64,000 nt of DNA from Symmetrospora coprosmae (taxonomy: Eukaryota; Basidiomycota; Cystobasidiomycetes; Symmetrosporaceae), in assembly GCA_008802785.1 (NCBI GenBank), contig VUYT01000020.1:1-64000 (forward strand), in the 5' to 3' direction. Of this stretch, positions 45,998 through 58,100 are shown piece by piece; within the stretch, counting starts at the first letter, position 1, and each line of letters starts with the position of its first letter. The notes under the pieces were generated by a model. The model saw only the letters and a list, made by a program, of their open reading frames with translations. It was not told where the DNA came from and did no database searches. A program made the position numbers and the translations under genes.

Positions 45998-47509
45998 CCA
46001 GAGACATCGGCAGCCAGGACGACGCCCAGATCACTGCACGCTGTAGCTGGAGGGTGAGCTCTGGTGCTGTGTCGCCTCGGCCTGCTGCAATGGCATCCCA
46101 GCCAGCTAGCTGACGTTGCAGCTGTGCAGCCTCGGAGGTCTCGCCGGCGGCATCGTCACCGCTCCGTTCGACGTCGTGAAAACGAGGCTGCAGTCGAATC
46201 TCTTCACCGTCCCACCGAACAGCAGCAGCTCGGCTGCACACTCACTACCTTCAGCAGCTTCGAAGGGAGCAACCCCACCGAAAACCGCGAAAGCGTTCGC
46301 TGGGACGCGGCGGCTGTTGTACCATCTCGTCGAGACGGGGATCATCCTACGGTGGGCGCGCATCCATCGCGCATCATCTACTTCTATTCGTGCTGAACGC
46401 TGCGTGCCGGCACAAATAGAGACATCGGGAAGAACGAAGGCCTCCCTGCTCTGTTCCGAGGCGTTGGACCCACCTTAGTTGGGGTGATTCCTGCCAGGTG
46501 CGCTTCACTCCCCTCGGACAGTACCAAGGAGCATGCTGCTGATGATCCTTGTCCACGCGCACAGGTCCATCAACTTCTTCTCTTACGGCAACGGGAAGCA
46601 GCTCTACGCTCAAGCGCTCAACAATGGCAAGGAGAGCGCATACATCCACCTCATCTCTGCTGCTACCGCTGGCATAATCACAGCGACCGCAACCAATCCA
46701 ATATGGGTAGTCAAGACGCGCCTGCAGCTGCAGGACTCTATGAACAAGCCAAGGGGTGCGGCTGCAACCGTCCCCGCGGCTTCATCACTGACGGCAGCAA
46801 GAACAGCACTGCCGAGCACGACAGCCGGTCAAGCGATCCGCTCAAGTGCTGCCTTTTCCTCCGTCGCGCACGACTCGACACTCTTCACGCCTTCGTTCGC
46901 GCGCCAGCAAGCCACGCTAGCAGCTGCCACCTCTGCCAGCACGCAAGAGCGCGCATCGGGCTCGCTGCAGTGTATCGCCCAGATCTGGCGGCGCGAGGGC
47001 TTGAAAGGTTTCTACCGCGGCATGTCAGCGAGCTATCTGGGCGTCGCCGAGGGAACCATTCAGTGGACGCTGTACGAGCAGTTTAAGACGATGCGCAAGA
47101 AGTCTGGGCGCGTGCGCGAGGAGGGGTGGATGGACAAGGTCGGAGCGGCGGGAGCGGCGAAGCTTATCGCGACAATCATCACGTACCCGCACGAGGTCGT
47201 CCGGACACGGCTTCGCCAAGCTCCGCCAGCTGGCTCCGAAAAGGCCAAATACCACGGCTTGTGGCAGACTTTCAGCCTCGTTTGGAGGGAAGAAGGCATG
47301 GTCGCGCTGTATGGCGGACTCTCGCCGCACCTGCTGCGCGTCGTGCCCAACGCTGCTGTCATGTACTCAATCTACGAGCTCGTGCTCAAATACGGGTGAG
47401 TGCCCGGCTCCGTGTCTTGGACAGCGCGAGGCGATGGACGCGCTGAACGGACGCGCTGACATCCGATTCTTGATCGTGCCACAGGTCCTCACCGTCAACG
47501 AGCAAGTAA
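45818..47509 (+). CDS. RIM2: Mitochondrial pyrimidine nucleotide carrier, Rim2 type
   Basis: Mitochondrial inner-membrane carrier of the SLC25A33/36-Rim2 group, which exchanges pyrimidine nucleotides and affects iron and mtDNA metabolism. Exons 45818-46053, 46130-46351, 46420-46497, 46565-47395 and 47485-47509 give 463 residues. Three carrier repeats are seen with signatures PFDVVKTRLQ, NPIWVVKTRLQLQ and YPHEVVRTRLRQ. The N-terminal AGGLGGLAGGIVTAPFDVVK across the first intron and NFFSYGNGKQLYAQ are Rim2-like, as is the NPIW variant in repeat 2. An N-terminal extension has a 14-residue alanine run encoded by a GCA/GCT tract, and a Ser/Ala/Thr-rich insert of about 75 residues splits repeat 2. 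Substrate specificity is inferred from family. Confidence 0.88.
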
Positions 47510-47795
47510 CGTAGTCTTTGCGCTCCTCATGCTCCGAACCTGCAATGCACAGCTCGCAGCGTTCTCCTGTCACTCTCGGTCGATCAGACCCGCCATGTAG
47601 CCTTAGCCAGACTTCGCTCTTCCTGCATCCGCAACCCTGCTCACCATTGTTGCTCTTGTCTGCTGGCCAGTCACGCAATCGTCTGACAGAGCCTCGCGAC
47701 TGCGCACACTTGACGAAAGAATTCCGGCGCGGGTTCGTTCCGGTCCGATATCGCACCTGTTCGAGCAGTTTCTCCAGTTCTACAGAAGTGCCGGC

Positions 47796-49287
47796 ATGTC
47801 GCTCCTCACCAGCATAAGTCGATACGTCCTCGACGACCGCCTTCCAGCCCGCGCAGGGCTGCCGGAGACAGCTTCGGCCGCCGTTGACCCTTACCTAGCC
47901 GAACTGCACGAGCTCTACCCGGCCGATATCTATCCTGGCGGCGTCTACTTTGATTTGCCTGAGGGACAGTGCGCCCTGTATAGCCTCTGGTGCACACCAG
48001 CTTGACTTGGGTACGAGTCTGACCTCTCCGCACCGCGCTCCTGCAGAGTCCGGGCATGGCGATTTGGGCCGAAAGCGGAGAACAAGGGCCAGGTCCTGCT
48101 CGTTCACGGCCTCAGCATGCCGTCGGTGAGCGTAATAGTGATGTACGCCCACATCCTATGTGCGAATTGACCCCATTCTTTGCCCCACAGATCATCTGGC
48201 AGCCGGTTGCAAACGCGCTTGTCGAGGCCGGCTATGAAGTCGCCTTGTTCGACGTGGGTTATCGCTTTGCTCGCGTGAGGTGGAGCTTCAAGCTCACTAG
48301 CGACAGGTTTCCTCTGCAGCTCTATGGCCGAGGGTACTCTTCCGCACCAAGGGGCACCTACAAGAACGCGCTATACATCAATCAGGTTTTAGGCGTCCTC
48401 GACAAGCTCGGATGGCGCGAGCCCGTCTTCCTCGCTGGTCTGTCCATGGGCGGTCCCATCTGTGCAGAATTCACGGCGACGTTCCCGGAGCGAGTCAAGA
48501 AGGTCGCAATGCTGGCGCCTGCAGCGTTCTTCGGCGTGGTGCGTGGAGACGGCGTCTGGCTTCTATCGATTGCTGGCGAGTCGGTTCTGCCAGCTATGTC
48601 TGACGCACACGTACACTCAGTGGCCTCCCCTGACATCGAGATTCGGAAAAGCCATGCTCCTCGCACCCTGGTTCAGCACCGATATATCCTGGCCGTTCCG
48701 CAAGGTTGGGCCGAAGCGCTTCTTCACCAGCGGATACCATCCATAAGAGCTGAACGTACTGGTACATTCCACTTTCCAGGCCTACTCTCGCTACTGCACC
48801 GAGATGGGCATCGCACAACCGCCTCCTCAGTCTTCAGCACGCTTGGAGCGCGTCGTTACTCTGCAATACTGTCTTTTACCAGGTGAATACGTGTGTGGGC
48901 GGGCCCTCGGCAGGGAGACACCTGACGGTAGCGCAATGCTCTCGCCCTCACCCACCAGGATACGCTCCAGCAATTGCAAAGTCTCTACTGCATGGTCCCC
49001 TCTTCGACTACACCCTCCCTTACGAGAGACTCGCGCGCACGGAGATGGACGTGCTCGTCATCTGGGTGCGGATGAGAGGTTATGTCCGGACGGATACGGC
49101 TAGAGCTAACGGGTTCTCTTGTCCGCAGGGTACGGCCGATGCGGTAGTGTCCTACAACTTCAGTCCTGGCCTGATGCGCACCCTCGGGTCTAGAGCGAAC
49201 CTTCACACGGTACAAGGCGGCGTGCATGATCTGCCGACCTCGGATCATCAGGAGGTGGTTCCCGCTCTACTCAAGTTCTTCCGTTAG
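47796..49287 (+). CDS. Alpha/beta hydrolase
   Basis: Exons 47796-47968, 48047-48125, 48191-48253, 48320-48538, 48621-48704, 48780-48882, 48959-49065 and 49129-49287 give 328 residues. The oxyanion strand reads GQVLLVHGLSMPS, then LYGRGYSSAP. The nucleophile elbow is FLAGLSMGGP (Ser147), the acid is in LVIWGTADAVV (Asp280) and the base in VQGGVHDLPTS (His309), so the catalytic triad is intact. There is no signal peptide or membrane span. The lid region (FSTDISWPFRK onwards) is fungal-specific and the joins at 48704/48780 and 48538/48621 are the least certain. Related families include monoglyceride lipases, epoxide hydrolases and esterases; I cannot name the substrate. It converges on BRN1. Confidence 0.82.
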
Positions 49288-49468
49288 ACGCGCATAGAGG
49301 GCTCGACCACGAGGCGACGCACTTGCGTAGTGCCATGGTAGCGAAAGTACAACGTAGTATAGAAAGTTCGAAGACAAGGGCTACTGACTACCATACAGTC
49401 CTATTGACAAGCCGGTCATTCCGAATAAGTGAAGCACAAGCACATACTTCTATCGCGCTCATGAACGC

Positions 49469-52400
49469 TCAAGCCTTTATTTCCTTCCAAATGCGCAGCT
49501 TGTCCAGGCCGCCCACGAACTGCTCCGTAGTTTCCATATCAACGATTGGCTCCTTGGACGAGCTAGCGGCGGAGGGCAGGGTTCGGCCATTCCTGCCGAT
49601 ACCAGCGGACGCCAGGCGAGCACGCTTGTTGTGCTCAAGCATTGCCTCGGACTGAATCTGCAGGCTCTGCTCGTTTGCCAGGTGCAGCAAGCAGATGAAG
49701 CAGAAGGAGGTCGATATTTCCTCCATCTTCTCTGGAGGATATGTCTCGCGCAGTCCGGCAATGACAGAGAGGAACTCCTTTGCTTCTGCTTGCGGAGTCT
49801 GCTGGAAACCAAGTGTAAGCAGGACGTCGAGAAAGCTGGGCCATCAGTCAAGGCATGACTCACCGTCTCGTCGTCATCATCTGCGGCAGGGGGAGGTCGG
49901 GCATCGATGGCGAGCTCTCTCCAGATGTTCTCCTTGAGCTTCTTGACGTCGACCCGCTTCGCCTTTTTGGCGTACCCGACAAACTGCGGTCTGGCCCGCT
50001 TGAGCTGACCCTGCGTCGCAGCGAGCAGGTCCGCTTCGAGATCTGGCTCGCCTGACTTGCCACCAGAAGGGCCAGGGACACCGCCAACGGGTCCCTCAAA
50101 GTCGTCACCGCCCATTGGGAGATCATCATCAAAGTCCGGAGTATCGTGATCGTCGTGGAAGAACTGAGTGTCGAACGGAAGGGCTGGGCCATCATCGTCG
50201 TCATCCTCGTCCATGCCGCCACCGATGTTCCCGCCGCCGCCAGCGTTCGCTGCAGCCGCAGCTGCCCAATACTGCGCGTCGACTTCGCCTTCTGGACGGT
50301 CTGCCGCAGTAGCGCGAGCGAGTCGTCGTCGCATTCCGACCTGTTGATGCAATCTCGATCAGCAAGTCTCCCGGTTGTATGAGCAACGCTCTCTCAGTCA
50401 GACACTGACCGACGCCTTGGGCTTGAGGAAGAGCCGCAACAGCTGCTGAGACGTGAAGTGCTTGTCGTCCGGCAGGAGATAATCCTCCCTCTTCTCCCGC
50501 ACGGCTCCCTTCTTCCGCTTGCTGTGTCCAGGCATGACTATGCTCGCGGAGCTGGTGGCAAACAAGGTCTTCGAGTCTAGTGCTTTCACGCCCGCCGAGA
50601 AATCGATGTGATCCTTCTCCTTCTTGTCCTTGTTTACGCCTCGCTTACCCTTCCCGCCTCCATCGGCAGTAGCAGCGGCAGCAGCTTCTGCCTCTTGATC
50701 CTTCTCTGCGCGGCGGATCGTACGTCGCATCTTCCAGTGCTCCGGGCCTGCCCAGTTCTTGGCGAGCGCAGTGTCAAAGTACGAAAACACCTGCTGTCGG
50801 TCGTCCTCGCCCTCCACACCAGCCATGCCGATAACGACCTCTCGCTGGTCGGGCGCCATACGTGGGTCGTAGCGCTGCACGACCCCCAGGTGATTCCCGC
50901 CGGCCTGTACGACAAAGCCCGCAGCGGCGCCTTCGACGAGGTCCACTTCCATGTCGGACTGGTCGTCGTCGCCGCCATCGCCACCACCGCCTCCAAAGTC
51001 CCCGAAGCCACCATCATCGCCGCCGTCGAAATCATTGCCTGCTCCGGGTCCACCGTCGTCGAAGAAGTCGACCACGGGGCCGCCCGCTCCCTCATCCGGG
51101 GCGGGCATGGTGAGGTCGTCCAAGACGCCACCTGCCGGTCGGGCGGGCCCACCGCCGCTGGAAGAGGTCGACGCCTCGAGGCCAGAGCGCGTGAAGAGAC
51201 CCAGGTCGAGAAGGGTGGGATCGCTGTTGAATTTGAAGGCGGAGAAGGAGGGGCAGATGGATCGGCCAGCGAGGATATCGAGACTCGGAAGGTACTTTGC
51301 CTTGAGCCGGGAGATGTCGACCGTGGGCAGCTTCTCATCCTCGTCGAGGCCGTCGTCCTCCTCGTCTTCCTCGCCCTCTTCCTCGTACCCCTCGCTGATC
51401 TTGGCGTCTCCGGCGTCAAAGACGACGCGCAGCTTGCTGTCGCTCCCAAGGTGGTTCATGAGCAGACCAGCAGCGCCTCCTTCGTCAAAGTCGGCCGATG
51501 TCTTCTTGAACAGGGGGTCGACCGTAAACTCGAGCTCGAGATCCTTGACTGCGATCTTGGAGAAGGAGTCGGCGAGCGTCGAGACATGGGTCCGCGGTGC
51601 CTTCTTGCGCTTGGGTCGCCCTTCCTCTCCTTCACCGTCGGCCCCACCCTCTCCGTCCTCGTCATCATCGCTGGCTTCTGCCGCCCGCGCAGCTGAGGAA
51701 GGGAAGGCGATACCATCAGCAAGGGACGATTGCTTCTGGAAGAGAGTGCACTCTCACCTGCGTCGCCAGAGAGACCATTGAGCAGCTTGCCCGTCTCCGT
51801 AGCTACGGAGTCGACACGGCTCGTCCAGATCTTGACACATCCATCGAGGGTGACAGAGGCCTTCTGGAAGTTGATGGTGCCTTCATTGTCCGCGTTCCGG
51901 AGGAGCGACATGTCGTGAAAGTAGTCGATGAGGGCAAAGGACCATGTATTCGACGAGTTGATTTTCTGGAGCAGCGGGCAAGTCTCGGGTGTCAGCGACG
52001 CGTCCGGACAGCCCAAGCAGCTGACACACGCGAATAGGTCAGCGCCGACTCACATTGTCCGTAGCCATCTTCATCCACTCCTCATAGTTGGTAGTCATAA
52101 CCTCTGCTGAGATGGCAGGCAAGGGCAGGCTGGCGTTTGCCAGCAGGTCGTCCGCGCCAATACCCGTCCCGCTGCTGGTGCCGCTGCCGTTCCTTCTGAG
52201 CGCGGCATTGGCAGCAGCGTTGAGCGCGCCGATACCACCACCTTCGCGCAGGGCAAAGCCAGCCGAGGTGCGCCGTATAGCAGGCACATTCGCGTTAGCG
52301 GAGGTGGAGGTGGACGGGCGCTGCTGAGCAGGCCGGACAGGCGAGGCAGAGGAGGAAGCAAACGACGTGTCGCCCTCTTGCCCAGTGCTGTTGCTGCCCT

Positions 52401-53028
52401 TGCGCAACCCAGAGGGCAGCGACTGCCGGCGGAGGTCGTTGGCCGAGCTGATGCGCGACGCGACCTTGCCAGACAGGCGGCGTCGCGCTGAGCCGGTGTC
52501 GTTCAGGCTGACGGTTCTGAACGGCGACCGCGCAGCATCGCTTGGACCAGCAAGGGCAGAGGCGGCGAGCCCATTGACCACACTGAGCGCCGTCCGCCCG
52601 CTGCTGCTTTTGTCGCCGCCTGCTGTATTGCTGCTGCCTCCTAGATGGGTCCCGGTGCTGTTGTTTATCGCGCCGCGTACGGGTGCGGCCCCTCCTCGCC
52701 CAGACGCTGGCTTGCGAGGAGGAGCAGCAGCAGCGCCATTGTTCTCCTCATTCTCCTCGTCTTCCTCTTCGTCGTCGTCGCTGTCCTCCTCCATCTGTGC
52801 GCGCTTCTTGCTGGCTGCTGCGGCTGCTGCGGCTGCTCCTGCCTTGCTCTTCCTTGGTGGTGCCTCTTCCTCCTCCTCCTCGCTGCTCCCCGTCGTCACT
52901 GCGGCATCCTCCTCACTCTCCTCCCCCTCGTCGCTCTCCACAGCTCTGCGACCTTTGTGCTTAAGCTGTGCCTGCCCCTGCGCCTGCGCCTTCCCTTGCC
53001 TGCTGCTGCTCGTTGCTGGACGCGCCAT
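49469..53028 (-). CDS. BRN1: Condensin complex kleisin subunit Brn1 (CAP-H/barren)
   Basis: Kleisin that bridges the Smc2-Smc4 ATPases in condensin. Exons 53028-52054, 51965-51758, 51692-50410, 50340-49864 and 49801-49469 give 1091 residues. A long acidic, Ser-rich N-terminus precedes NYEEWMKMATDN|KINSSNTW, then SFALIDYFHDMSLLR and INFQKASVTLDGCVKIWTSR with VDSVATETGKLLNGL, the conserved CAP-H N-terminal block that contacts Smc2. The middle has ISRLKAKYLPSLDILAGRSI and CPSFSAFKF; later are YFDTALAKNWAGPEHWKMRR and DFSAGVKALDSKTLFAT. The C-terminal winged-helix part has KRVDVKKLKENIWRELAI and CFICLLHLANEQSLQIQS. All are barren-family signatures. Larger than yeast Brn1 because of low-complexity inserts. 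Confidence 0.93.
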
Positions 53029-53482
53029 CCTCGCCGCGCTCAGTGACTACGACTGCGACCGCGACTGCCTGCCAGTGGGAGGGGAGCTTGGAGGAAACCA
53101 AAGGGACAAAACGCGCTTAGCAACAGCGAGCAACTCGGACCCGGCGGCAGGACAGGACAAACGATGACAGGGCAAACAGTAGTGCTATGATGAGCAGCTG
53201 AGAGCAATACTGGTGCCGAAAGCCGTACGCTCAGCCTTTTTCGGCAGGTCGAGTACTGTAGCCGGGGAGAGAGGGAGTGCAAGCGCGGCAGACTTGAGCT
53301 CAGCTGACTGCACGTATATTCCATCGCCAGTGCTGTCTAGTTTCACTACTTCGTCTCTTGCTAACACGAAATGATGCCCTTGCTCCTCCGGTCTTGCTGG
53401 GTCGACGGCTACGGAAGACCTCATCATCCCCTGCGCCATGCCCGCATCTCCTTCCATCCTTCTCGTTTCGCATTGACCCAGC
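53029..53482 (-). promoter_or_regulatory. BRN1 upstream region and pyruvate carboxylase 3' flank
   Basis: This 454-base interval lies upstream of the BRN1 start and downstream of the pyruvate carboxylase stop, both on the minus strand. No TATA box or further gene was recognised. Confidence 0.4.
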
Positions 53483-56400
53483 CTACATCTGGATCTCGCA
53501 GATGAGGTCGCCTCCAGAGATGGAGTCGCCCGAGTGCACGCTGACTCGCTTGATGACACCGCCAACGGGACTCGTCACGTTCTGCTCCATTTTCTGCGGG
53601 GCGCACAAGGAGAAAACAGGCGTCAACTTCGAATCCTCTGCCGACGCAATCGAGCCCCATCGCCGGCCCGACGCACCATGGCGGACATGACGGCAAGACT
53701 CTGGCCAGCCTTGATGCTGTCTCCCTGCTTGACGGCGACCTCGACAACGACACCGGACTGCAGGAGAGGGAGCACACAAATATGCACGAGTCAGCTCATA
53801 GCCGATCAGCGCACCAGCACACTGACCGGTCACACTGACCATGGGCGCTCCGATGGATCCCGGTTCCTTGGTCGCCTTCTCCCTCGTGATGCTCTCGACC
53901 TTTGCGCTGTTGTCCTTGACGGGAACGGCACGCGTCTCTCCGTTGAGCTCGAGGAAGACATTCCTCATTCCCGTGTCGGTGTCGACGGGCCCAGTAGCGA
54001 GCAGCTTGATGATGAGCGTCTTGCCCTCGCCAATGCTGACCTGGATCTCCTCTCCCACACTCGGCTTTCGCAGGAAGAACCGCGTGGCCAGCGTGGAGAG
54101 ATCGCCATAGCGCTCGAGGAACTCGCGGTACTCCTCAAACACCTTGGGATACATGCAGTGCGACAGAACGTCCGTCGACGTGATGCCCTTGCCGAACTTC
54201 TCAATCAGCTTGGCACGCGCCGCCTGGAAGTCGTACGGCTCGAGCGAGGCGCCCGGGCGCCCTTCGATGCGCGGCTTCTCGCGAATGATCTTGGTGCGCA
54301 GTGGCTCGGGGAAGCCGCCAGGTGGGGGGCCAAGGTAGCCCTGGAAGTACTCGACGACAGAGTTGGGGAAGTCGAGCTTGTCGGCCTGGTCGAGTACGTC
54401 CTGACGAGAGAGCTTGTTGGCCACCATGAACTGGGCCAAGTCGCCCACAATCTTGGAGGATGGCGTGACCTTGGTGATGTCGCCGCAGAGGATGTTGGCG
54501 TCAATGTAGCGCGCCTTGACCTCAGACCACTGCGAGCCAAGACCAAGCGACTGCGCCTGGAACATGAGGTTCTGGGGCATGATAGAAAGGCACGCTCGTC
54601 TCAGCTACTCGCATTCAGGCACAATTGCTTGTTGGTCGCTGCACGCGCACCGTGTACTGCCCGCCGGGCATCTCGCTGTCAAAGATGGACGAGTCTGCGC
54701 TCTTGACGTTGGCCTCGAACGGCGCGTACAGCGTGCGGACGTTGAGCCAGTACTGGTTGAGCGCCTGGATGGCCTCGTGGCTGATGCCGGTGCCGAGGCC
54801 CGTCTGCTCAAGGGCAGCGCACACGGCGCCCATGGACGCCTGCGATGTCTGCCCGGACATGCTGTCGATGGCGACATCGACAATGTCTGCGCCCGCGGCC
54901 GCGCACGCAATCATCGACGCGACAGAGATGCCTGCAGTGTCGTGCGAGTGCACGTGGATCGGAATGCTAGGGTACTTCTTGCGGAGAGCGCCGATAAGGA
55001 GCGTGGCAGCCCGCGGTTTGAGGAGACCGGCCATGTCCTTGATGGCGAGAATGTGGATGCCGCACTGGACGAGCTCCTCGGCGAAGTCGAGGTAGTACTG
55101 CAGATCGTACTTGGTCTTCTTGGGGTCGCAAATGTCGCCAGTGTAGCACCTGAAGGCGTGCATACAGTATCAGCCGAGAGCCGTACGTACACGGAGAATG
55201 ACCGCTCACATGGCAGCCTCAACGACACCACCAGCCTTCTTGGCAGCATCGATACCGAGTCGCATGTTGTCAATGTAGTTGAGCGAGTCAAAGATTCGGA
55301 AGATGTCAAGCCCGTTCTGAACGGCCTTCTTGCTGAACTCGTAGATGGCGTTGTCCGGGTAGCTCGTGTAGCCCACAGCGTTGGCGCCTCGCAGGAGAGC
55401 CTGGAAAGGGATGTTGGGCACGAGCTTCCTCATCTTGCGGAGGCGCTCCCAGGGATCCTCGTGCAGGACTTCAGCCGGGCGGGCGTTAGTCAGAGACTCA
55501 GTTCTTGCGCTATTCTCCACGTCTGCAGTAGCGAGAGTGCTTACACCGCATGGCGACATCAAAGGTCGCACCACCCCAGCACTCCAGCGCGAAGGCATTC
55601 TGCAGCGCGTGCGACGTTTCCTTGGCAATGTTGAGGATGTCGACCGTCCGAAGTCGAGTAGCAAGGAGGGACTGGTGCGCGTCTCGCCACGTCGTGTCCA
55701 TGATGAGGCACCCGTCATAGTCTCGGACGGCCTTGGCGAATGCCTCGGGACCCTCCTCGACGAGGATGTTCCTCCAGCCTTTCTGGCAGGGAAGCGAGCA
55801 GTCGAGCATCTCGCCCTCCTGCTCCGTGTTGGGGATCTGCGGGATGGGGATCTCCTCAGAGAGACCCGGCTCGCCCTGCTGTCCGGCAATGCTGCTTCCA
55901 TTGACAACGAGGTCGCCGAGGTAGGCCAGCAGACGCTGTGCGCGGTTCTGCGAGGTGACGAGCTGGAACAGCTCGGGCGTGTCGTCGATGAACTGGTGTG
56001 AGGGACACAATCGTCAGACTCGGCTCAACTGATCAGGCCAGCAAAAGGGCAAAGGAGGACACACAGTGGTCCAAGTAGCATTCCTGCAGAAGACCTCGTG
56101 GCTCAGAACTCGGAACAGGAAGGGAATGTTGGTCTTGACACCTCGGATGCGGAACTCGACCAGTGCTCGGAGCATCTTTCGCCTTGCGACCTCAAAAGTG
56201 GCGCCCTTCACAGACACCTTGACCAGGAGAGAATCGTAGTGCGGCGTGATCTGAGCGCCCGCAAAGCCAGAAGAAGCATCCAACCGGACACCATTGCCTC
56301 CTGCAGAGCGGTACACCTCGATCTTTCCAGTGTCGGGCTGGAAGCCCTGCTGTGCGTCCTGCATAGCAGAAGAATCTCGAGCCCGTCAGCGAACGTGCTT

Positions 56401-58100
56401 GCTCACTATTCGTGATTGTCGCCCACCTCGGTGGTGATTCGGCACTGAATGGCATAGCCTCGCTTGGTGATGGAATCCTGGGTGAGGCCCAACTCTGGCA
56501 ACGTAGCACCGGCGGCAATCTGGATCTGCGCTGCGACAATGTCAATGCCGGTGATCTCCTCAGTGATGGTGTGCTCGACCTGGATTCGCGGGTTGATCTC
56601 GATAAAGTAGTGGCGGTTCTGCTGGTCTACGAGGAACTCGGCCTGCGGGACAGCAACGTCAGAGAAGGTATCACTCGCTGATGTAATAAATAGCATCTGT
56701 AGTAGAAACGCACCGTTCCGGCGTTCCTGTAGCCGACCGAGTTGGCGATCTTCTTTGCGTCTTCGAGAATCCTGAACCTGACCTCGTCGTCGAGGACGGC
56801 AGGTGCCTGCTCGACGACCTTCTGGTGTCGGCGTTGGACCGAGCAGTCCCGCTCGAAGAGGTGAACGCAGTTGCCCTCGGAGTCACCGAGGAGCTGGACC
56901 TCGATGTGGCGGGGCTTGTCGAGGAAGCGCTCGATGAAGACGGTACCGTCGCCGAAGGCCGACTTGGCCTCGGAGACGGCGCGCTCGAAGCCGTCCTTGA
57001 ATTGCGACTGCTCGCGCACCACGCGCATGCCGCGTCCACCACCGCCCATAGCCGCCTTGATGATGACCGGGAAGCCATACTCCTTGATGAATGAGTCGGC
57101 CAGATCGTAAGACTCGATAGCGCCGTCGGTTCCGGGGACCACAGGAACCTGAGCTTTCGTTGCCACCTCCCGTGCCTTGACCTTGTCGCCCAGACCGTCG
57201 ATAACCTCCGGCTGCGGGCCAATGAAGGCGATTCCAGCGTCTTCGACCTGGAAAGAGACGCAGAGAGGTCAGTTGAGTCTGCAAACCCGCCTGGCTTGCC
57301 TTGCACGTTGTTAGCATACTTTCTTTGCGAACTCGGCGTTCTCGGAGAGGAATCCGTATCTGTCGTTGGCAGTGCACGCAGAATGCCGACGGGTCAGCTG
57401 CTGAACACAACGTCGAATGACTAAAGCGGCTATTCGCCTACCCAGGGTGAATCATGTCCACGCCGTGCTCGAGCGCGATGCGGATGATGTCGTCCTGGGC
57501 GAGGTAGGCTGCGACTGGGGTCATGCCGGCTCCGACCTGGTACGACTCGTCGGCCTGTGTGTTGACATTTCTCGAAGATGTCAGTACCTTGTAGTCGTCA
57601 GAGCAAGTGGTGCTCTCGCGCTCGACGGACCTTGTACCTGTGTGCCGAGAGCCGGTCCTCGTGCGAGTAGATGGCGACTGTCTTCATTGCGAGCTCGTGG
57701 GCCGTTCGGAAGACGCGGATGGCAATCTCCTGCAGTGCGGGCATCAGGTCGAGGAGGAGGGAGGTCGGTCAGTCAATCACTGTACTGCAAGCCTTGTGCA
57801 GCCGCCCAACGGGAACGGCCACAGTCACAGGCGCCGTCCCCCCACTCACGCCTCGGTTCGCAACGAGCAGCTTCTTGAGGGCTCTGCCGCCTCCGAGGGT
57901 CCTTCGGATGGCAGCGACGCTGTTTGCGGGGCTGCGGGGGGGCGGAAGGACGGTACTCAGGTTGTCGGACTTGGGAGCCTCTCCCCCCTTTTACAGGCGC
58001 GGGGCAACGGGGGGCACGCCCAAACTCACGTCTGCGAACCCCTCGCTCCGGGAGTGCCTGGTGTGCTCGAGCTGGTGGGACAGATCAGAACAGTGCTCAT
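53483..58100 (-). CDS. PYC1: Pyruvate carboxylase
   Basis: Biotin enzyme that carboxylates pyruvate to oxaloacetate, feeding the TCA cycle and gluconeogenesis. Fourteen exons: 58100-58030, 57931-57850, 57729-57631, 57554-57442, 57359-57320, 57247-56714, 56642-56427, 56358-56065, 55992-55545, 55468-55210, 55149-54651, 54571-53840, 53757-53677, 53593-53483; 1192 residues, as in the family. Biotin carboxylase part: [34 protein letters not shown], glycine-rich [25 protein letters not shown]. Carboxyltransferase part: [58 protein letters not shown]. The biotinyl domain ends GAPM|SGVVVEV and MSAM|KMEQ, with the target lysine at 1157 as first residue of the last exon. The short Ser/Thr-rich start shows no mitochondrial presequence, so cytosolic, as in most fungi. 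Confidence 0.95.

Noticed and set aside
50608-51696. 362-codon plus-strand open frame opposite BRN1
   Set aside because: Condensin signatures are unambiguous on the minus strand; the plus frame is an antisense shadow without motifs.
53534-55634. Two long plus-strand open frames (390 and 372 codons) opposite pyruvate carboxylase
   Set aside because: The minus strand encodes conserved carboxylase sequence throughout; the plus frames result from codon bias.
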